DNA of 62,993 nucleotides from Chloroflexota bacterium (GCA_016235425.1 JACRLC010000051.1:1-62993); one strand, 5' to 3'. Counted from the first letter of the stretch, positions 16,004 through 24,148 are shown. A program made the numbers and translations. The notes: generated from the sequence alone by a model not told the origin.

Positions 16004-18187
16004 TTATTTTGTCGTAAACTTCTCCGCCAGCGGATCAACTTTGCGATTTGGGATCAAATGCGCGATGTGCGGGAACGGTTCGCTCATGTGCGGCAGGCTC
16101 GTCGCGAGCATGTATTGATTCTGGAACTCAGGGTCGGTGGGCAGTTCAAACCGTTCCACGCGGCGCGTCACCGTTTCGATCTCGCGGCGCTTTTCGATAT
16201 TCAACAACGCGATCCGCGCACCGTCGCCCGCGGCGTTCCCGACCGCATATATATTTTCCAGCGGGCAATCGGGGATCAGCCCGATCAGCATCGCCTTCTC
16301 TTTGTCAATGTAACTGCCGAATCCGCCAGCCAGAATAATTTTATCAGGCGACTGCAACCCACTGCGTTTCAACAACGTGCGCGCCGCAACGAACAACGCG
16401 GCCTTCGCCAGTTGGATTTGTCTCACATCCTGCTGTGTGATCGGGATGTCGCGGCCAATGGATGTTTCCTCCGCCCAGGCAATGACGTACTCCCAGCCAT
16501 TCGCGCCCTCTCGAATACGCTTTGACTCAAGGACGGGCGGGGTCGCCCCGCCCCTACGATTGAACTTGCCCCGAGAATCAATGATCCCCGTTCGGAAGAT
16601 CTCCGCCACTGCATCAATGATGGCCGAGCCGCATATCCCTTTGACGTTTCCCGAATTCCACTCTTCCTCGCCGATGACCTTGTACTTCGGTTCGAGGGTC
16701 TTTTCATCAATGACGACGCGTTCGATAGCGCCTGGCGCGGCGCGCATTCCATACTCGACGTGCGCGCCTTCGAGCGCGGGGCCTGTCGGCGTGGACGTGC
16801 AAACCAGTCTCTTGCTGTTGCCAAGCACCAGTTCCGCGTTTGTGCCTACGTCAATGATGAGCCAGTTTTCTTCCTGCTTGTGCGGTTCTTCCGCGAGAAT
16901 GACTCCGCTCGTGTCCGCGCCGATGAAACTTGCAATCGTGGGCAGGACGTGGATGTTGCCCGACGGGTTGATGTTCAATCCAAGTTCACGCGCTTTGATG
17001 TCCACCGAATGATGGATCGCAGGGACAAACGGCGCGCGTCCCAAATCCTTCGGCGGGAGGTTCAACACGAGATGGTGCATGGTGGAATTGCCAACCAACA
17101 CCATTTCGAGGATGTCTTCGAGTCCTATGTCGTTGCGAGGGCGGTGCTCTTCCGCCCGAAGCAATCCCCTGTTAATTGGGGAATTCTCCTCGACGGGATT
17201 TTCATGTTCATTGGGAGATTGCTTCGCAGCTTGCGCTCGGAATCCCGCCGCACTTTGGCGGGACAACGACATGTTTGCAGACTTTACCGCTTGCTTGAGC
17301 AACTGATTCAGCGTATCAATCACTGCCCTGTGCAATTTCGCTAGTCCGTCCTCATGCTCAATCGTATACTGAATCCGCGACATAATGTCTTCGCCGTACA
17401 CGATCTGCGGATTCATCTCGGATTCCGCCGCAAGAACCTCGCCTGTACGTAAATCACACAGATACAATGCGATGGTCGTCGAGCCGATGTCCACCGCCGC
17501 GCCGTAACTTTCCTCCACCAATCCAGGCTGGACTTGGATGACTTCCTTATCCTGCCACACAGAAACGGTCACATCCCAATTTGCTCTGCGAAGCGTATCG
17601 GATAGTGTTCTTAGACAAGCGTAATCAATTCTCAAATCAGACCAGCGCGGCAAATTTTCTTCGCCGCGGCGGATGAGTCCCATGGATGTTTCGAGTCCCT
17701 TGGCGAGACGTTCCCAATCTGCAATCGGTCTCTCCAGATTGGGCGGCGACATCTTGACCAGGTACTTGCGAATGGACGGCTTGATCTCGATCTCACGCTG
17801 CCGCGCCGATTTGCGGACGATCTGCTTGTTGCCGCGGCTTTCTTCTGGCACGTTGATGAGCACATCGCCGCGTATTTTGCACTGGCACGAGAGGCGGACT
17901 TGTCCTACTTCCCAGCCTTTGGATTGCAAAAGCTTGGGTCTGCGCGCAAAGTAGGCTTTTTCACTTTCGCCGACAGGGGAGAGGTTCTCGCGTTTGGAGT
18001 CGATGTTGTATCGCTCGAAACGGCCTTCTTCAACGACGACGATGCACTTTCCGCAAGTGGCATTTTCCGCACAGATGGACTCGATCTCCACCCCCAATTC
18101 ACGCGCGGCCTCACGCACGGACTTGCCTTCGTCCACCTGTCCGCGGCGGCCTGAGGGTTGGAGGATGATGTTGTGTTTTTTGGTCAT
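16004..18187 (-). CDS. 2Fe-2S ferredoxin-ASKHA protein (RACo-like corrinoid activator, DUF4445)
   Basis: 727 residues from the ATG at 18187; the longer frame to 18304 is derived from a repeat. Residues 1-95 form a plant-type 2Fe-2S domain with cysteines in CAENATCGKC and a fourth in LSCQC. The rest is the ASKHA ATPase domain of the DUF4445 family: AAVDIGSTTIALYL near 227, VLVGNSTMHH near 363, IIDVGTNAEL near 443 and ILAGGFGSYID later. Relatives reductively reactivate Co(II) corrinoid proteins using ATP. The partner corrinoid protein is not visible here. About 45 residues between the second ASKHA strand region and GNSTMHH come from a palindromic repeat (17131-17275), and a second small insert codes for GGATPPV near 16545. 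Confidence 0.88.
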   Translation of the reverse strand: MTKKHNIILQPSGRRGQVDEGKSVREAARELGVEIESICAENATCGKCIVVVEEGRFERYNIDSKRENLSPVGESEKAYFARRPKLLQSKGWEVGQVRLSCQCKIRGDVLINVPEESRGNKQIVRKSARQREIEIKPSIRKYLVKMSPPNLERPIADWERLAKGLETSMGLIRRGEENLPRWSDLRIDYACLRTLSDTLRRANWDVTVSVWQDKEVIQVQPGLVEESYGAAVDIGSTTIALYLCDLRTGEVLAAESEMNPQIVYGEDIMSRIQYTIEHEDGLAKLHRAVIDTLNQLLKQAVKSANMSLSRQSAAGFRAQAAKQSPNEHENPVEENSPINRGLLRAEEHRPRNDIGLEDILEMVLVGNSTMHHLVLNLPPKDLGRAPFVPAIHHSVDIKARELGLNINPSGNIHVLPTIASFIGADTSGVILAEEPHKQEENWLIIDVGTNAELVLGNSKRLVCTSTPTGPALEGAHVEYGMRAAPGAIERVVIDEKTLEPKYKVIGEEEWNSGNVKGICGSAIIDAVAEIFRTGIIDSRGKFNRRGGATPPVLESKRIREGANGWEYVIAWAEETSIGRDIPITQQDVRQIQLAKAALFVAARTLLKRSGLQSPDKIILAGGFGSYIDKEKAMLIGLIPDCPLENIYAVGNAAGDGARIALLNIEKRREIETVTRRVERFELPTDPEFQNQYMLATSLPHMSEPFPHIAHLIPNRKVDPLAEKFTTK
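17131..17275. repeat. Palindromic repeat inserted in frame in the ASKHA gene
   Basis: GAAGCAATC (17158-17166) pairs with GATTGCTTC (17217-17225). The same arms with nearly the same spacing are in the intergenic repeat at 54460-54525. Outer TTGCGAG and CTCGGAA segments extend it. The frame stays open through the element, adding a hydrophilic stretch to the protein. Confidence 0.7.
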
Positions 18188-18189
18188 GA

Positions 18190-18262
18190 GATAGTTTCGT
18201 CCTGCCTGCACCGTGCGTCCTGGCCTGGCCACCAGGACAGGCAGGCACAGGTGAGCGAAGTC
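18190..18262. repeat. Dispersed repeat, related to 47660-47908
   Basis: CCTGCCTGCACCGTGCG, CCTGGCCTGGCC and CCAGGACAGGCAGGCAC occur in this order; the reverse complement of the same string is inside the MITE-like element at 47770-47850. This copy lies directly upstream of the ASKHA gene start. Confidence 0.75.
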
Positions 18263-18316
18263 GAAGGACGGGTTCCAGGTAAAGTCTATATGGGTGTGTT
18301 TCATTTTAGTTGAAAC

Positions 18317-18370
18317 CGTCCCGAAGGTTGGCTAAAACGACCGAAATTTCCCCACAAAACCTTCGGGACG
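18317..18370. repeat. 54-bp hairpin repeat, copy 2 of 3
   Basis: Arms CGTCCCGAAGGTT (18317-18329) and AACCTTCGGGACG (18358-18370) around a 28-nt loop. It sits in the 277-bp gap between the ASKHA gene and the virulence-factor-domain gene, which otherwise shows only the repeat at 18190. Confidence 0.75.
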
Positions 18371-18464
18371 TTCTTTCTTTCAACTCATTTGAAACGCACC
18401 CAGTCTATATTTCCACGTGCCTCGCGCTTCGACTACGGGTCTCGAAGAACACTCGACCCTCCGC

Positions 18465-18755
18465 TCAGCGCGAGGGAATTTGTCGGCGGGGAATCTCTAT
18501 TTTAGCGAACTCAGCCTCGAGGTCCGCAAGAAGCGTTTGGGCGACTTCTTCGGGCGTGCCGTCGCGTTCAATCCAATCACCGCGTCGATATTGTGCGGCG
18601 TAATTTCCGGTCGAAGTTAATTCTTCGGCCATCGCGTACGCGTCAATTGCATTTTGGATTTTTTGGGAAAGTTGTCTTTTGATGGTGCGTCCATCGCCCT
18701 CGACGGTGATGGAGGAGGGAATGTGTTTCCAGTAAAAGATGCGATATCTTGCCAT
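18465..18755 (-). CDS. Virulence-factor domain protein (PF13769-like small protein)
   Basis: 96 residues. The opening MARYRIFYWKHIPSSI, the central IDAYAMAEEL and the closing RRGDWIERDGTPEEVAQTL match the small family named virulence factor, which is of unknown biochemical role. Family members recur beside methyltetrahydrofolate and UroD-type methyltransferase genes, as here, so a part in one-carbon transfer is a fair guess. It is the first gene of the cluster that continues with the ASKHA, homocysteine methyltransferase and UroD-like genes. AGAGGA lies 7 nt upstream of the ATG. A perfect 24-bp palindrome covers its presumed promoter. Confidence 0.75.
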   Translation of the reverse strand: MARYRIFYWKHIPSSITVEGDGRTIKRQLSQKIQNAIDAYAMAEELTSTGNYAAQYRRGDWIERDGTPEEVAQTLLADLEAEFAKIEIPRRQIPSR

Positions 18756-18765
18756 GAAATATCCT

Positions 18766-18789
18766 CTGAAAATTATATATAATTTTCAG
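18766..18789. promoter_or_regulatory. 24-bp palindrome at the one-carbon operon promoter
   Basis: Perfect palindrome with left arm CTGAAAATTATA and right arm TATAATTTTCAG. On the minus strand it contains TATAAT and ends 11 nt before the ATG at 18755, next to the ribosome-binding site. The position suits an operator that hides the -10 box. Confidence 0.6.
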
Positions 18790-18833
18790 GATTGTAAGGG
18801 AGGTTCGCGGGTTGGTCAATGCCAAAAATCCGG

Positions 18834-19070
18834 TCAGTCTTCCTCCTCCTGTTTGCCGTAGACCTTTACCACCGCCGATTCGATTTGTTCCTGCGAATGC
18901 TTTTCACACGCCACGAGCGGACGGTGTTCGTGCATTACCCTTTTGCCGCCCGCGCTCATCACCTTGCAGTCGAAGAATTTTCCCTGCGCGTTGTAGACCA
19001 CGTAAAGCTCATATAACTTTCCGCACACAATGCAGCCGTGCATTTCGCCTTTTGTGTATTTCTTGTTCAT
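18834..19070 (-). CDS. Small cysteine-containing hypothetical protein
   Basis: 78 residues from the ATG at 19070, which has GGGAGG 4 nt upstream. It carries a CIVCG pair near the N-terminus, a single Cys in FFDCKV and CEKH near residue 55, so a small zinc- or metal-binding fold is possible. The end is acidic (KQEEED). I do not recognise the family. It stands in opposite orientation to the downstream plus-strand gene and may be the first gene of a unit with the virulence-factor-domain gene 79 nt further on. Confidence 0.6.
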   Translation of the reverse strand: MNKKYTKGEMHGCIVCGKLYELYVVYNAQGKFFDCKVMSAGGKRVMHEHRPLVACEKHSQEQIESAVVKVYGKQEEED

Positions 19071-19230
19071 CGTTCCTCCCAAAAATTTCTAATGCTGGAA
19101 GGTTTTCCTTATTCTACCGCTCGTTGCATAAATAACTGAACTTTTTTATAAAAATCACGAGAAGATTTGGCAATTCTGGTTTGGTTATTTATGCGGTACT
19201 TTGTAACACTCGCTTCATCCCGCCCTCGGC

Positions 19231-19236
19231 TATAAT
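19231..19236 (+). promoter_or_regulatory. Candidate leaderless promoter -10 box
   Basis: TATAAT followed by exactly 7 nt and the ATG at 19244. No ribosome-binding site stands before the ATG. The same arrangement occurs at 10622 and 49203. Confidence 0.55.
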
Positions 19237-19243
19237 CGGATAA

Positions 19244-19963
19244 ATGGCTACCTGGATTGCGCACCTCCGCATCGCTGAAAACCTGCTCGCCCACATCCCC
19301 GGCCTCGACGCGGTGCAGTTTGCCATCGGCAATATCGCCCCCGATTCAGGCATCCCGGATGAGAATTGGGAAAACTTTAATCCTCCTCCGCAGGTCACTC
19401 ACTTCAAACGGTCGGATAACGTTCACAAGGATATCGCCGACCTCGATTTCTATCGAAATTATCTTGCGGGTATTTCTCTGCAGGATGCGCCGCGCTTCTC
19501 GTTTCGTCTCGGGTATTTCTTTCATCTCATCACCGATAACCTTTGGACAATTGCCGTCGGCAAGCCCACGCAGGAACGTTATCCCGCTGAATTTGCGGCG
19601 GACAAGAATTTTATCTGGGAAGTAAAAAAGGACTGGTACGGACTCGATCATATCTACGTGCGCGCACATGCAGATTGTCTCTTCTGGCGCGTCTTTCTCG
19701 ACGCCGAGCCTGCCTCCGCTAAATTGGATTTCCTCCCACCCCGGGCATTGTCCCACCAACTCAAGCACATCAAAACTTATTACCAGCGCCGCGATGAAAA
19801 GATAGATGAAATGGTTGCCCGTCCATTTATCTATTTGCCTGCAACCGAGATGGATTCATTCGTGCTCGAAACCACTTCCACGCTTCAAAAAATCTACAAC
19901 TTACTTTGGCCTACCCCTCCTGTGCTGGATGGGTTGTATTCTGCATTGGAATTGAATTTGTAG
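19244..19963 (+). CDS. Zinc-dependent phospholipase C family protein (PF00882-like)
   Basis: 239 residues. The N-terminus TWIAHLRIAENLLAHIPGLD with the following AIGNIAPDSG, VTHFKRSD and FRLGYFFHLITDNLW places it in the Zn-dependent phospholipase C-like family, whose metal ligands are the spread His and Asp residues (His7, Asp in APDSG, His in THF, His and Asp in FHLITD). Members are usually soluble hydrolases of unknown substrate in this phylum; true phospholipase activity is not shown. There is no signal peptide. The mRNA may be leaderless, with TATAAT 7 nt before the ATG. A palindromic repeat follows the stop. Confidence 0.78.
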   Translation: MATWIAHLRIAENLLAHIPGLDAVQFAIGNIAPDSGIPDENWENFNPPPQVTHFKRSDNVHKDIADLDFYRNYLAGISLQDAPRFSFRLGYFFHLITDNLWTIAVGKPTQERYPAEFAADKNFIWEVKKDWYGLDHIYVRAHADCLFWRVFLDAEPASAKLDFLPPRALSHQLKHIKTYYQRRDEKIDEMVARPFIYLPATEMDSFVLETTSTLQKIYNLLWPTPPVLDGLYSALELNL

Positions 19964-20014
19964 CGCGGCATTCATGCCGCTCTCACAAAAAGCCAGCGAC
20001 ATGAATGCCGCGCT
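19962..20014. repeat. Palindromic intergenic repeat
   Basis: AGCGCGGCATTCATGCCGCT (19962-19981) pairs with AGCGACATGAATGCCGCGCT (19995-20014) with one mismatch, around a 13-nt loop. It begins inside the stop codon of the previous gene. Confidence 0.8.
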
Positions 20015-20026
20015 GCATACCTAACC

Positions 20027-20839
20027 ATGCCACAAATCATCAAAACCGCTGAACCATTTCTTCTCCCCGGCAGCCATGCTTCGACAGGCTCGGTAGGCTG
20101 TCTCCTCATTCACGGATTCACCGGCGCACCCAAAGAGATGCGCTGGATGGGTGAGTACCTAAACCGCGAACATGGATTCACCTGCCTCGGCATTCGCCTC
20201 GCCGGGCACGCCACGCGCCCGAAGGACATGATCCGTTCCCGCTGGACAGATTGGACTGCTTCCGTTGAAGACGGTTATCACCTGCTCTGCGGCATGGTGG
20301 ATCACGTCTACCTCATTGGACTTTCGATGGGCGGGGCGTTGTCCCTGCTCATGTCCACGCGGCTGGATGCCTGTCCTGAGGGTGAAACCCGAAGGATCAA
20401 GGGGGTGGTGACCATGTCCGCGCCATATCAATTGCCGGAGGAACATCCCGCCTGGCAAATAAAAATCCTGAGCTACTTCAGGCCTTACCTGCCGAAGGCG
20501 AAGGGAGAGCCGGGCGCGAGCTGGTTTGACAAGTCCGCTTTTAAGGAACACGTTTCGTATCCATTGAACCCAATCCGTTCTGCGGCTGAATTGAAGACCC
20601 TGCTTGGAAAAATGCGCGCGGCCCTGCCGAATGTGCGTGTGCCTGTGTTGATGATCCATTCCAAGGATGATCAGTACGTTCTGCCTGAAAACATGGAACA
20701 CATCTACAGCAGCCTCGGCGCGTCAGACAAGACGAAACTTTATATAACGGGATCAGGCCACGTTGTCCCGCGTGATGCGGCTCGTGAGTCCGCTTTCAAA
20801 GCCGCCGCAGAATTCATTAATCGTTTGGAGCATTCGTGA
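20027..20839 (+). CDS. Alpha/beta hydrolase, carboxylesterase/monoacylglycerol lipase type
   Basis: 270 residues, cytoplasmic. The oxyanion motif CLLIHGFTGAPKEM, the nucleophile elbow GLSMGG (Ser near 99), the acid in HSKDDQYVLPEN and the His in GSGHVVPRD form a complete triad of the Est30-like esterase branch, which cleaves short-chain esters and monoacylglycerols. The segment HASTGSVG near residues 17-24 is encoded by a CTTCGACAGGCTCGG repeat fragment. The stop overlaps the GTG start of the next transporter gene, so the two are co-translated. The operon continues with an MBL hydrolase. Confidence 0.87.
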   Translation: MPQIIKTAEPFLLPGSHASTGSVGCLLIHGFTGAPKEMRWMGEYLNREHGFTCLGIRLAGHATRPKDMIRSRWTDWTASVEDGYHLLCGMVDHVYLIGLSMGGALSLLMSTRLDACPEGETRRIKGVVTMSAPYQLPEEHPAWQIKILSYFRPYLPKAKGEPGASWFDKSAFKEHVSYPLNPIRSAAELKTLLGKMRAALPNVRVPVLMIHSKDDQYVLPENMEHIYSSLGASDKTKLYITGSGHVVPRDAARESAFKAAAEFINRLEHS

Positions 20840-21987
20840 GTCCATCTTTCATTCTGATCAGTGCCGCGCTTCTCACCTGGGGAATCGGCGAGGGGATGTT
20901 TCTTCTTTTCGTGCCGCTTCACCTTGAAGAACTGGGCGCAAACCCGTTGATGATCGGCTCGATTTTCAGCGTGTTCGGTTTGATGATGATGGTGTCGCAC
21001 ATTCCTGCCGGGTACCTTTCCGACCGAATTGGGCGCAGGCCGTTGCTGGTGGCCGCGTGGCTGATGGGCGCGGCAGCCGCGTGGACGATGGCGCTGGCTC
21101 CGTCGCTGTGGTTTTTTGTGGCGGGATATTTGATGTATGGCATCACCGCTTTCGTTTCGTCGCCTCTGTTCAGTTATGTGACCGCGGCGCGCGGCAATCT
21201 TTCCGCGGGGCGAGCCATGACCTTGTCTTCCGCCATGTTCAACATCGGTGCGGTGGTCGGGCCATTGCTCGGCGGCTGGGTGGGCGATCACTTTGGATTG
21301 AGAACAACTTTCCTGATCGCGGCCTGCGTCTTTCTGGTTTCGGTCGCGTTGATATTTTTTCTAAAGCCCCAGCCGTTGGACGAACACGACGACGCGCAGG
21401 GGAGCCGCGCAAGTCTGTTTCAAAACAAAAAGTTTGTCTCGTTTTTGGTCATTGCCTTTATCGGAACTTTTGTGATGTTCCTGCCCCAGCCGCTCACGCC
21501 GAATTATCTTCAAAACGAACGCGGCATTTCGTTCACACAAATGGGCTGGATCGGCTCGGTGGGAAGCCTCGGCAACGCGGCCTTCAATCTTTTCGTGGGC
21601 CATCTCAACCCGCGCCTCGGTTACATGCTTGGGCTGGGATCGGTGGGTTTTGCCGCGCTCGTGTTCTGGTGGGGGAACCTTCCCTTCTGGTATGCGCTCG
21701 GTTATTTTATGTTTGGCGGTTATCGCGTGGCGCGCCAGCTTATCTTCGCGCAGGTGCGGGCGATCACCCACCAGGCGCAAATGGGACTGGCTTATGGCCT
21801 GACGGAAACGGTCAATTCCTTTGCGGCCATCCTTTCGCCGCTGCTTGCCGGTTATCTTTACGAAAGAGACCCGGCCTTGATCTATCCGCTTGCATTTGGA
21901 TTGATCCTCTTTGCAGTATTCGTCTCTTTGATTTTTATTCCTCACACGTCACAGTTGGAACCCGCCCCGCTCGCAACCGATCCCTGA
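20836..21987 (+). CDS. Major facilitator superfamily transporter
   Basis: 383 residues with about 12 hydrophobic helices. The A-motif between helices 2 and 3 is clear: GYLSDRIGRRPLL. The halves are joined by a hydrophilic loop around residues 180-200 (QPLDEHDDAQGS). The substrate is not evident; MFS members with this short form are often exporters. The GTG start overlaps the stop of the esterase gene by 4 bp and has GGAG upstream. Coupled translation suggests the permease and the esterase act on related compounds; that is inference. Confidence 0.88.
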   Translation: MSPSFILISAALLTWGIGEGMFLLFVPLHLEELGANPLMIGSIFSVFGLMMMVSHIPAGYLSDRIGRRPLLVAAWLMGAAAAWTMALAPSLWFFVAGYLMYGITAFVSSPLFSYVTAARGNLSAGRAMTLSSAMFNIGAVVGPLLGGWVGDHFGLRTTFLIAACVFLVSVALIFFLKPQPLDEHDDAQGSRASLFQNKKFVSFLVIAFIGTFVMFLPQPLTPNYLQNERGISFTQMGWIGSVGSLGNAAFNLFVGHLNPRLGYMLGLGSVGFAALVFWWGNLPFWYALGYFMFGGYRVARQLIFAQVRAITHQAQMGLAYGLTETVNSFAAILSPLLAGYLYERDPALIYPLAFGLILFAVFVSLIFIPHTSQLEPAPLATDP

Positions 21988-22002
21988 TAACTGGAGCCTG
22001 CC

Positions 22003-22641
22003 ATGCTTGAAATCATGACCTTCACCCTCGGCCCCGCACAAACGAACGCCTATCTCGTCGCTGATTCAGATACCCGCGACGCGGCAGTTATCGATCCTTC
22101 CTGGGACGGTGAGTTGATCCTGTCCGAGGCGCAGAAACTCGGCTGGAGGATTGCCCACCTATGGTACACGCACGCGCACTTCGATCACATCGGCGGCGCG
22201 GCGGCCATCGCGGACGCGTTGAATCCACTGCCCCTGGTGGCCCTGCATCCCGATGATCACGTATTATGGCGCGCGGGCGGCGGCGGTGCGATCTTCGGCT
22301 TTGACATTGATCCCGGCCCCGAACCGACGATTGATCTGCTTCAAGGTCAGGTTTTGCGGTTAGGCAGTGTGCAGTTTGAAGTGCGGTACACACCGGGGCA
22401 TACGAGGGGTCATTGTGTGTTTTATGTCCCTGAACAAAAAGTTTGCTTCTGTGGCGATCTGATCTTTCACAACAGCGTCGGTCGCACCGATTTGCCCGGC
22501 GGCGATTGGGATACGCTGGTCAACAGCATCAAGACGCAAATCTTTACCCTGCCCGATGAAACGCGCCTGCTCTCAGGCCACGGCCCGGAAACGACGGTGG
22601 GGGAGGAGAAGCGGTTTAATCCTTTTGTGGGAGAGGAATAA
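22003..22641 (+). CDS. MBL-fold metallo-hydrolase (glyoxalase II-like)
   Basis: 212 residues. The metallo-beta-lactamase metal motif THAHFDHIGG is intact near residues 46-55, with later metal ligands in YTPGHTRGH, CGDLIFHNSVGRTDL and LLSGHGPETT. The order and the SVGRTDLPGG signature fit the glyoxalase II/YcbL group, which hydrolyses thioesters such as S-lactoylglutathione or other thiol adducts. It follows the transporter by 15 nt with GGAG before the ATG, so it belongs to the same operon. Confidence 0.9.
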   Translation: MLEIMTFTLGPAQTNAYLVADSDTRDAAVIDPSWDGELILSEAQKLGWRIAHLWYTHAHFDHIGGAAAIADALNPLPLVALHPDDHVLWRAGGGGAIFGFDIDPGPEPTIDLLQGQVLRLGSVQFEVRYTPGHTRGHCVFYVPEQKVCFCGDLIFHNSVGRTDLPGGDWDTLVNSIKTQIFTLPDETRLLSGHGPETTVGEEKRFNPFVGEE

Positions 22642-22715
22642 CGGAGTCCAACGACTCCTGTCGTTGGGAGCCCGAAGTCTTATCATCCCCGAAGGGGACC
22701 TGACTTCGGACTCCG
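22642..22715. repeat. Compound palindromic repeat
   Basis: Outer arms CGGAGTCC (22642-22649) and GGACTCCG (22708-22715). Inside are CAACGAC/GTCGTTG (22649-22655, 22660-22666) and CCGAAGTC/GACTTCGG (22672-22679, 22702-22709). It occupies most of the gap before the next gene. Parts resemble the in-frame insert at 14464-14514. Confidence 0.7.
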
Positions 22716-22736
22716 ATATCAACTTTGGAGGGCAGA

Positions 22737-23627
22737 ATGAAACGAGCGATCAGCATCAGCCTGGGGAGTTCCAAACGTGACAAGAAAGTGACCATCAAAC
22801 TTAACGGCGAGGAGATTTCCGTCGAGCGCGTTGGCACGGATGGGGATGTTGCCAAAGCGCGCCAGATGTACCTCGACCTCGACGGCAAAGTGGACGCGTT
22901 CGGCGTCGGCGGCGTGGACTTGTACCTGCGGCTCGACAAACGCGAGTACCCGCTTCGCGCCGCCCTGAAAATGGTTTCCGGCGTGACGAAGACACCCCTC
23001 TGTGACGGCCGCGGACTCAAACATACGCTTGAACGCCGCGTCTTCGAGCTGGCAAAACCGCAATTGGGGGAAGCGCGATTCAAGCAGGCGTTTGTCCCCG
23101 TCGCTGTGGATCGGCTTGGTTTAGCGGAAGCAGTTTCGGAGGTCGCAGGAAGATGCGTGTTTGGGGATCTGATGGTGGCTCTGGGAGTCCCGATCCCGAT
23201 TTATGGAATCCCTGCATTCAAACGAGTCGCGCGGATCATGCTGCCGATTGTCAGTTATTTCCCGATGTCCATGCTCTTTTATGGCAGTGACGGCGCGGAG
23301 CAGAAGCCGAAATATGTGAAGTACTTTGAAGAGTCCGATTTGATCGCAGGCGATTTCCTCTTCATGCGGAAATACATGCCCGCGAGTCTGGCGGGGAAGA
23401 CGGTGGTCACGAACACCACCACAGAAGAGAATATTGCCCTGCTTAGAGAACGAGGCGTGAAGACCGTGATTACTACGACACCGCGCTACGAAGGCCGGTC
23501 ATTCGGAACGAACATGATGGAAGCCGCGCTGACCGCTTACGCCGGGAAGGGCAGGAGGCTGACGGATGATGAGTTGAATGGGTTGATCGAGGAGGTGGGG
23601 GTGAGGCCGGAGGTGGTGAGATTGTAA
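22737..23627 (+). CDS. Conserved protein of the family often labelled quinate 5-dehydrogenase
   Basis: 296 residues from the ATG at 22737, with GGAGG 6 nt upstream. The N-terminus SLGSSKRDKKVTI, then ERVGTDGD, KVDAFGVGGVDLYL and LCDGRGLKHTLERR mark a family widespread in Chloroflexota and Firmicutes. From memory it carries the database name quinate 5-dehydrogenase, but no clear nucleotide-binding GxGxxG motif is present at the N-terminus, so that name should be doubted. A strand-rich C-terminal half (TVVTNTTTEENIALLRERG) could be a second Rossmann-like lobe. It may be part of the preceding operon. Confidence 0.55.
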   Translation: MKRAISISLGSSKRDKKVTIKLNGEEISVERVGTDGDVAKARQMYLDLDGKVDAFGVGGVDLYLRLDKREYPLRAALKMVSGVTKTPLCDGRGLKHTLERRVFELAKPQLGEARFKQAFVPVAVDRLGLAEAVSEVAGRCVFGDLMVALGVPIPIYGIPAFKRVARIMLPIVSYFPMSMLFYGSDGAEQKPKYVKYFEESDLIAGDFLFMRKYMPASLAGKTVVTNTTTEENIALLRERGVKTVITTTPRYEGRSFGTNMMEAALTAYAGKGRRLTDDELNGLIEEVGVRPEVVRL

Positions 23628-23665
23628 AATACTGGTACGACTACACCGCGCCCACATCCTCCGAC

Positions 23666-23696
23666 CTCCCCCATTTAGAGAACATAAATGGGGGAG
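23666..23696. repeat. Hairpin after the quinate-family gene
   Basis: CTCCCCCATTT (23666-23676) pairs perfectly with AAATGGGGGAG (23686-23696). A weak T-run (CTTTTA) follows on the plus strand, so it may also end transcription of the gene at 22737-23627. A second hairpin TTTGTTCC/GGAACAAA lies at 23743-23761. These mark the left edge of the accessory region. Confidence 0.6.
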
Positions 23697-23784
23697 ACTT
23701 TTACGATATTTGGCTGTTAAGGTGCATTGACAAGCCAGATGATTTGTTCCTGAGGAACAAAGAGGAACGAATATTTTGTGCGAA

Positions 23785-24135
23785 TTAATCCACAATATCA
23801 TCCAAAGGCTGAGTTCTTTCCTGATCAATTTTCAATTCGAGAGGATTGGCATTTAGGATTACCTGCGTTCGAATTAGGCGCGTGAGGCTTTCAGTGGCAA
23901 GGCTGACTGTACGCAGGGCTTGCAGGCGTGTTTCGTAGTCAATTTGGTTCAACGCCACAGTTTCGGCTTCGAGATAGCGACGAATCTGCACGCGGAGAAG
24001 TTCGATCTCGTTGGTAAGGTCTGTATTTTGAACCTGGCTGAGATTAATCCTTTCGGCCTGTTTAAACTGGTCTGAATAAAAGCCATGTTTGAAGGCATTG
24101 CGATTACCTAGTTGCGCGCCGCGTTTACGATTCAT
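23785..24135 (-). CDS. Hypothetical protein with GNxNAxKHGFYS motif
   Basis: 116 residues from the ATG at 24135. The basic start KRGAQLGNRNAFKHGFYS is the motif seen at the N-terminus of many small phage-like or terminase-small-subunit-like proteins. The rest is mostly charged helix (EIELLRVQIRRYLEAETVAL). I cannot assign a function. It is last in a run of small minus-strand genes, next to the gene ending at 24149. The AT-rich composition compared with the flanking metabolic genes suggests transfer. Confidence 0.5.
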   Translation of the reverse strand: MNRKRGAQLGNRNAFKHGFYSDQFKQAERINLSQVQNTDLTNEIELLRVQIRRYLEAETVALNQIDYETRLQALRTVSLATESLTRLIRTQVILNANPLELKIDQERTQPLDDIVD

Positions 24136-24148
24136 TTTGACTCTTTGC

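Noticed and set aside
18188-18304. N-terminal extension of the ASKHA frame
   Set aside because: It is made of the dispersed repeat 18190-18262; the 2Fe-2S domain starts right after the ATG at 18187.
20740-22010. Long frames in other phases over the transporter gene
   Set aside because: They overlap an MFS gene with clear helices and motifs; composition of the shadows is Arg/His-rich and without pattern.
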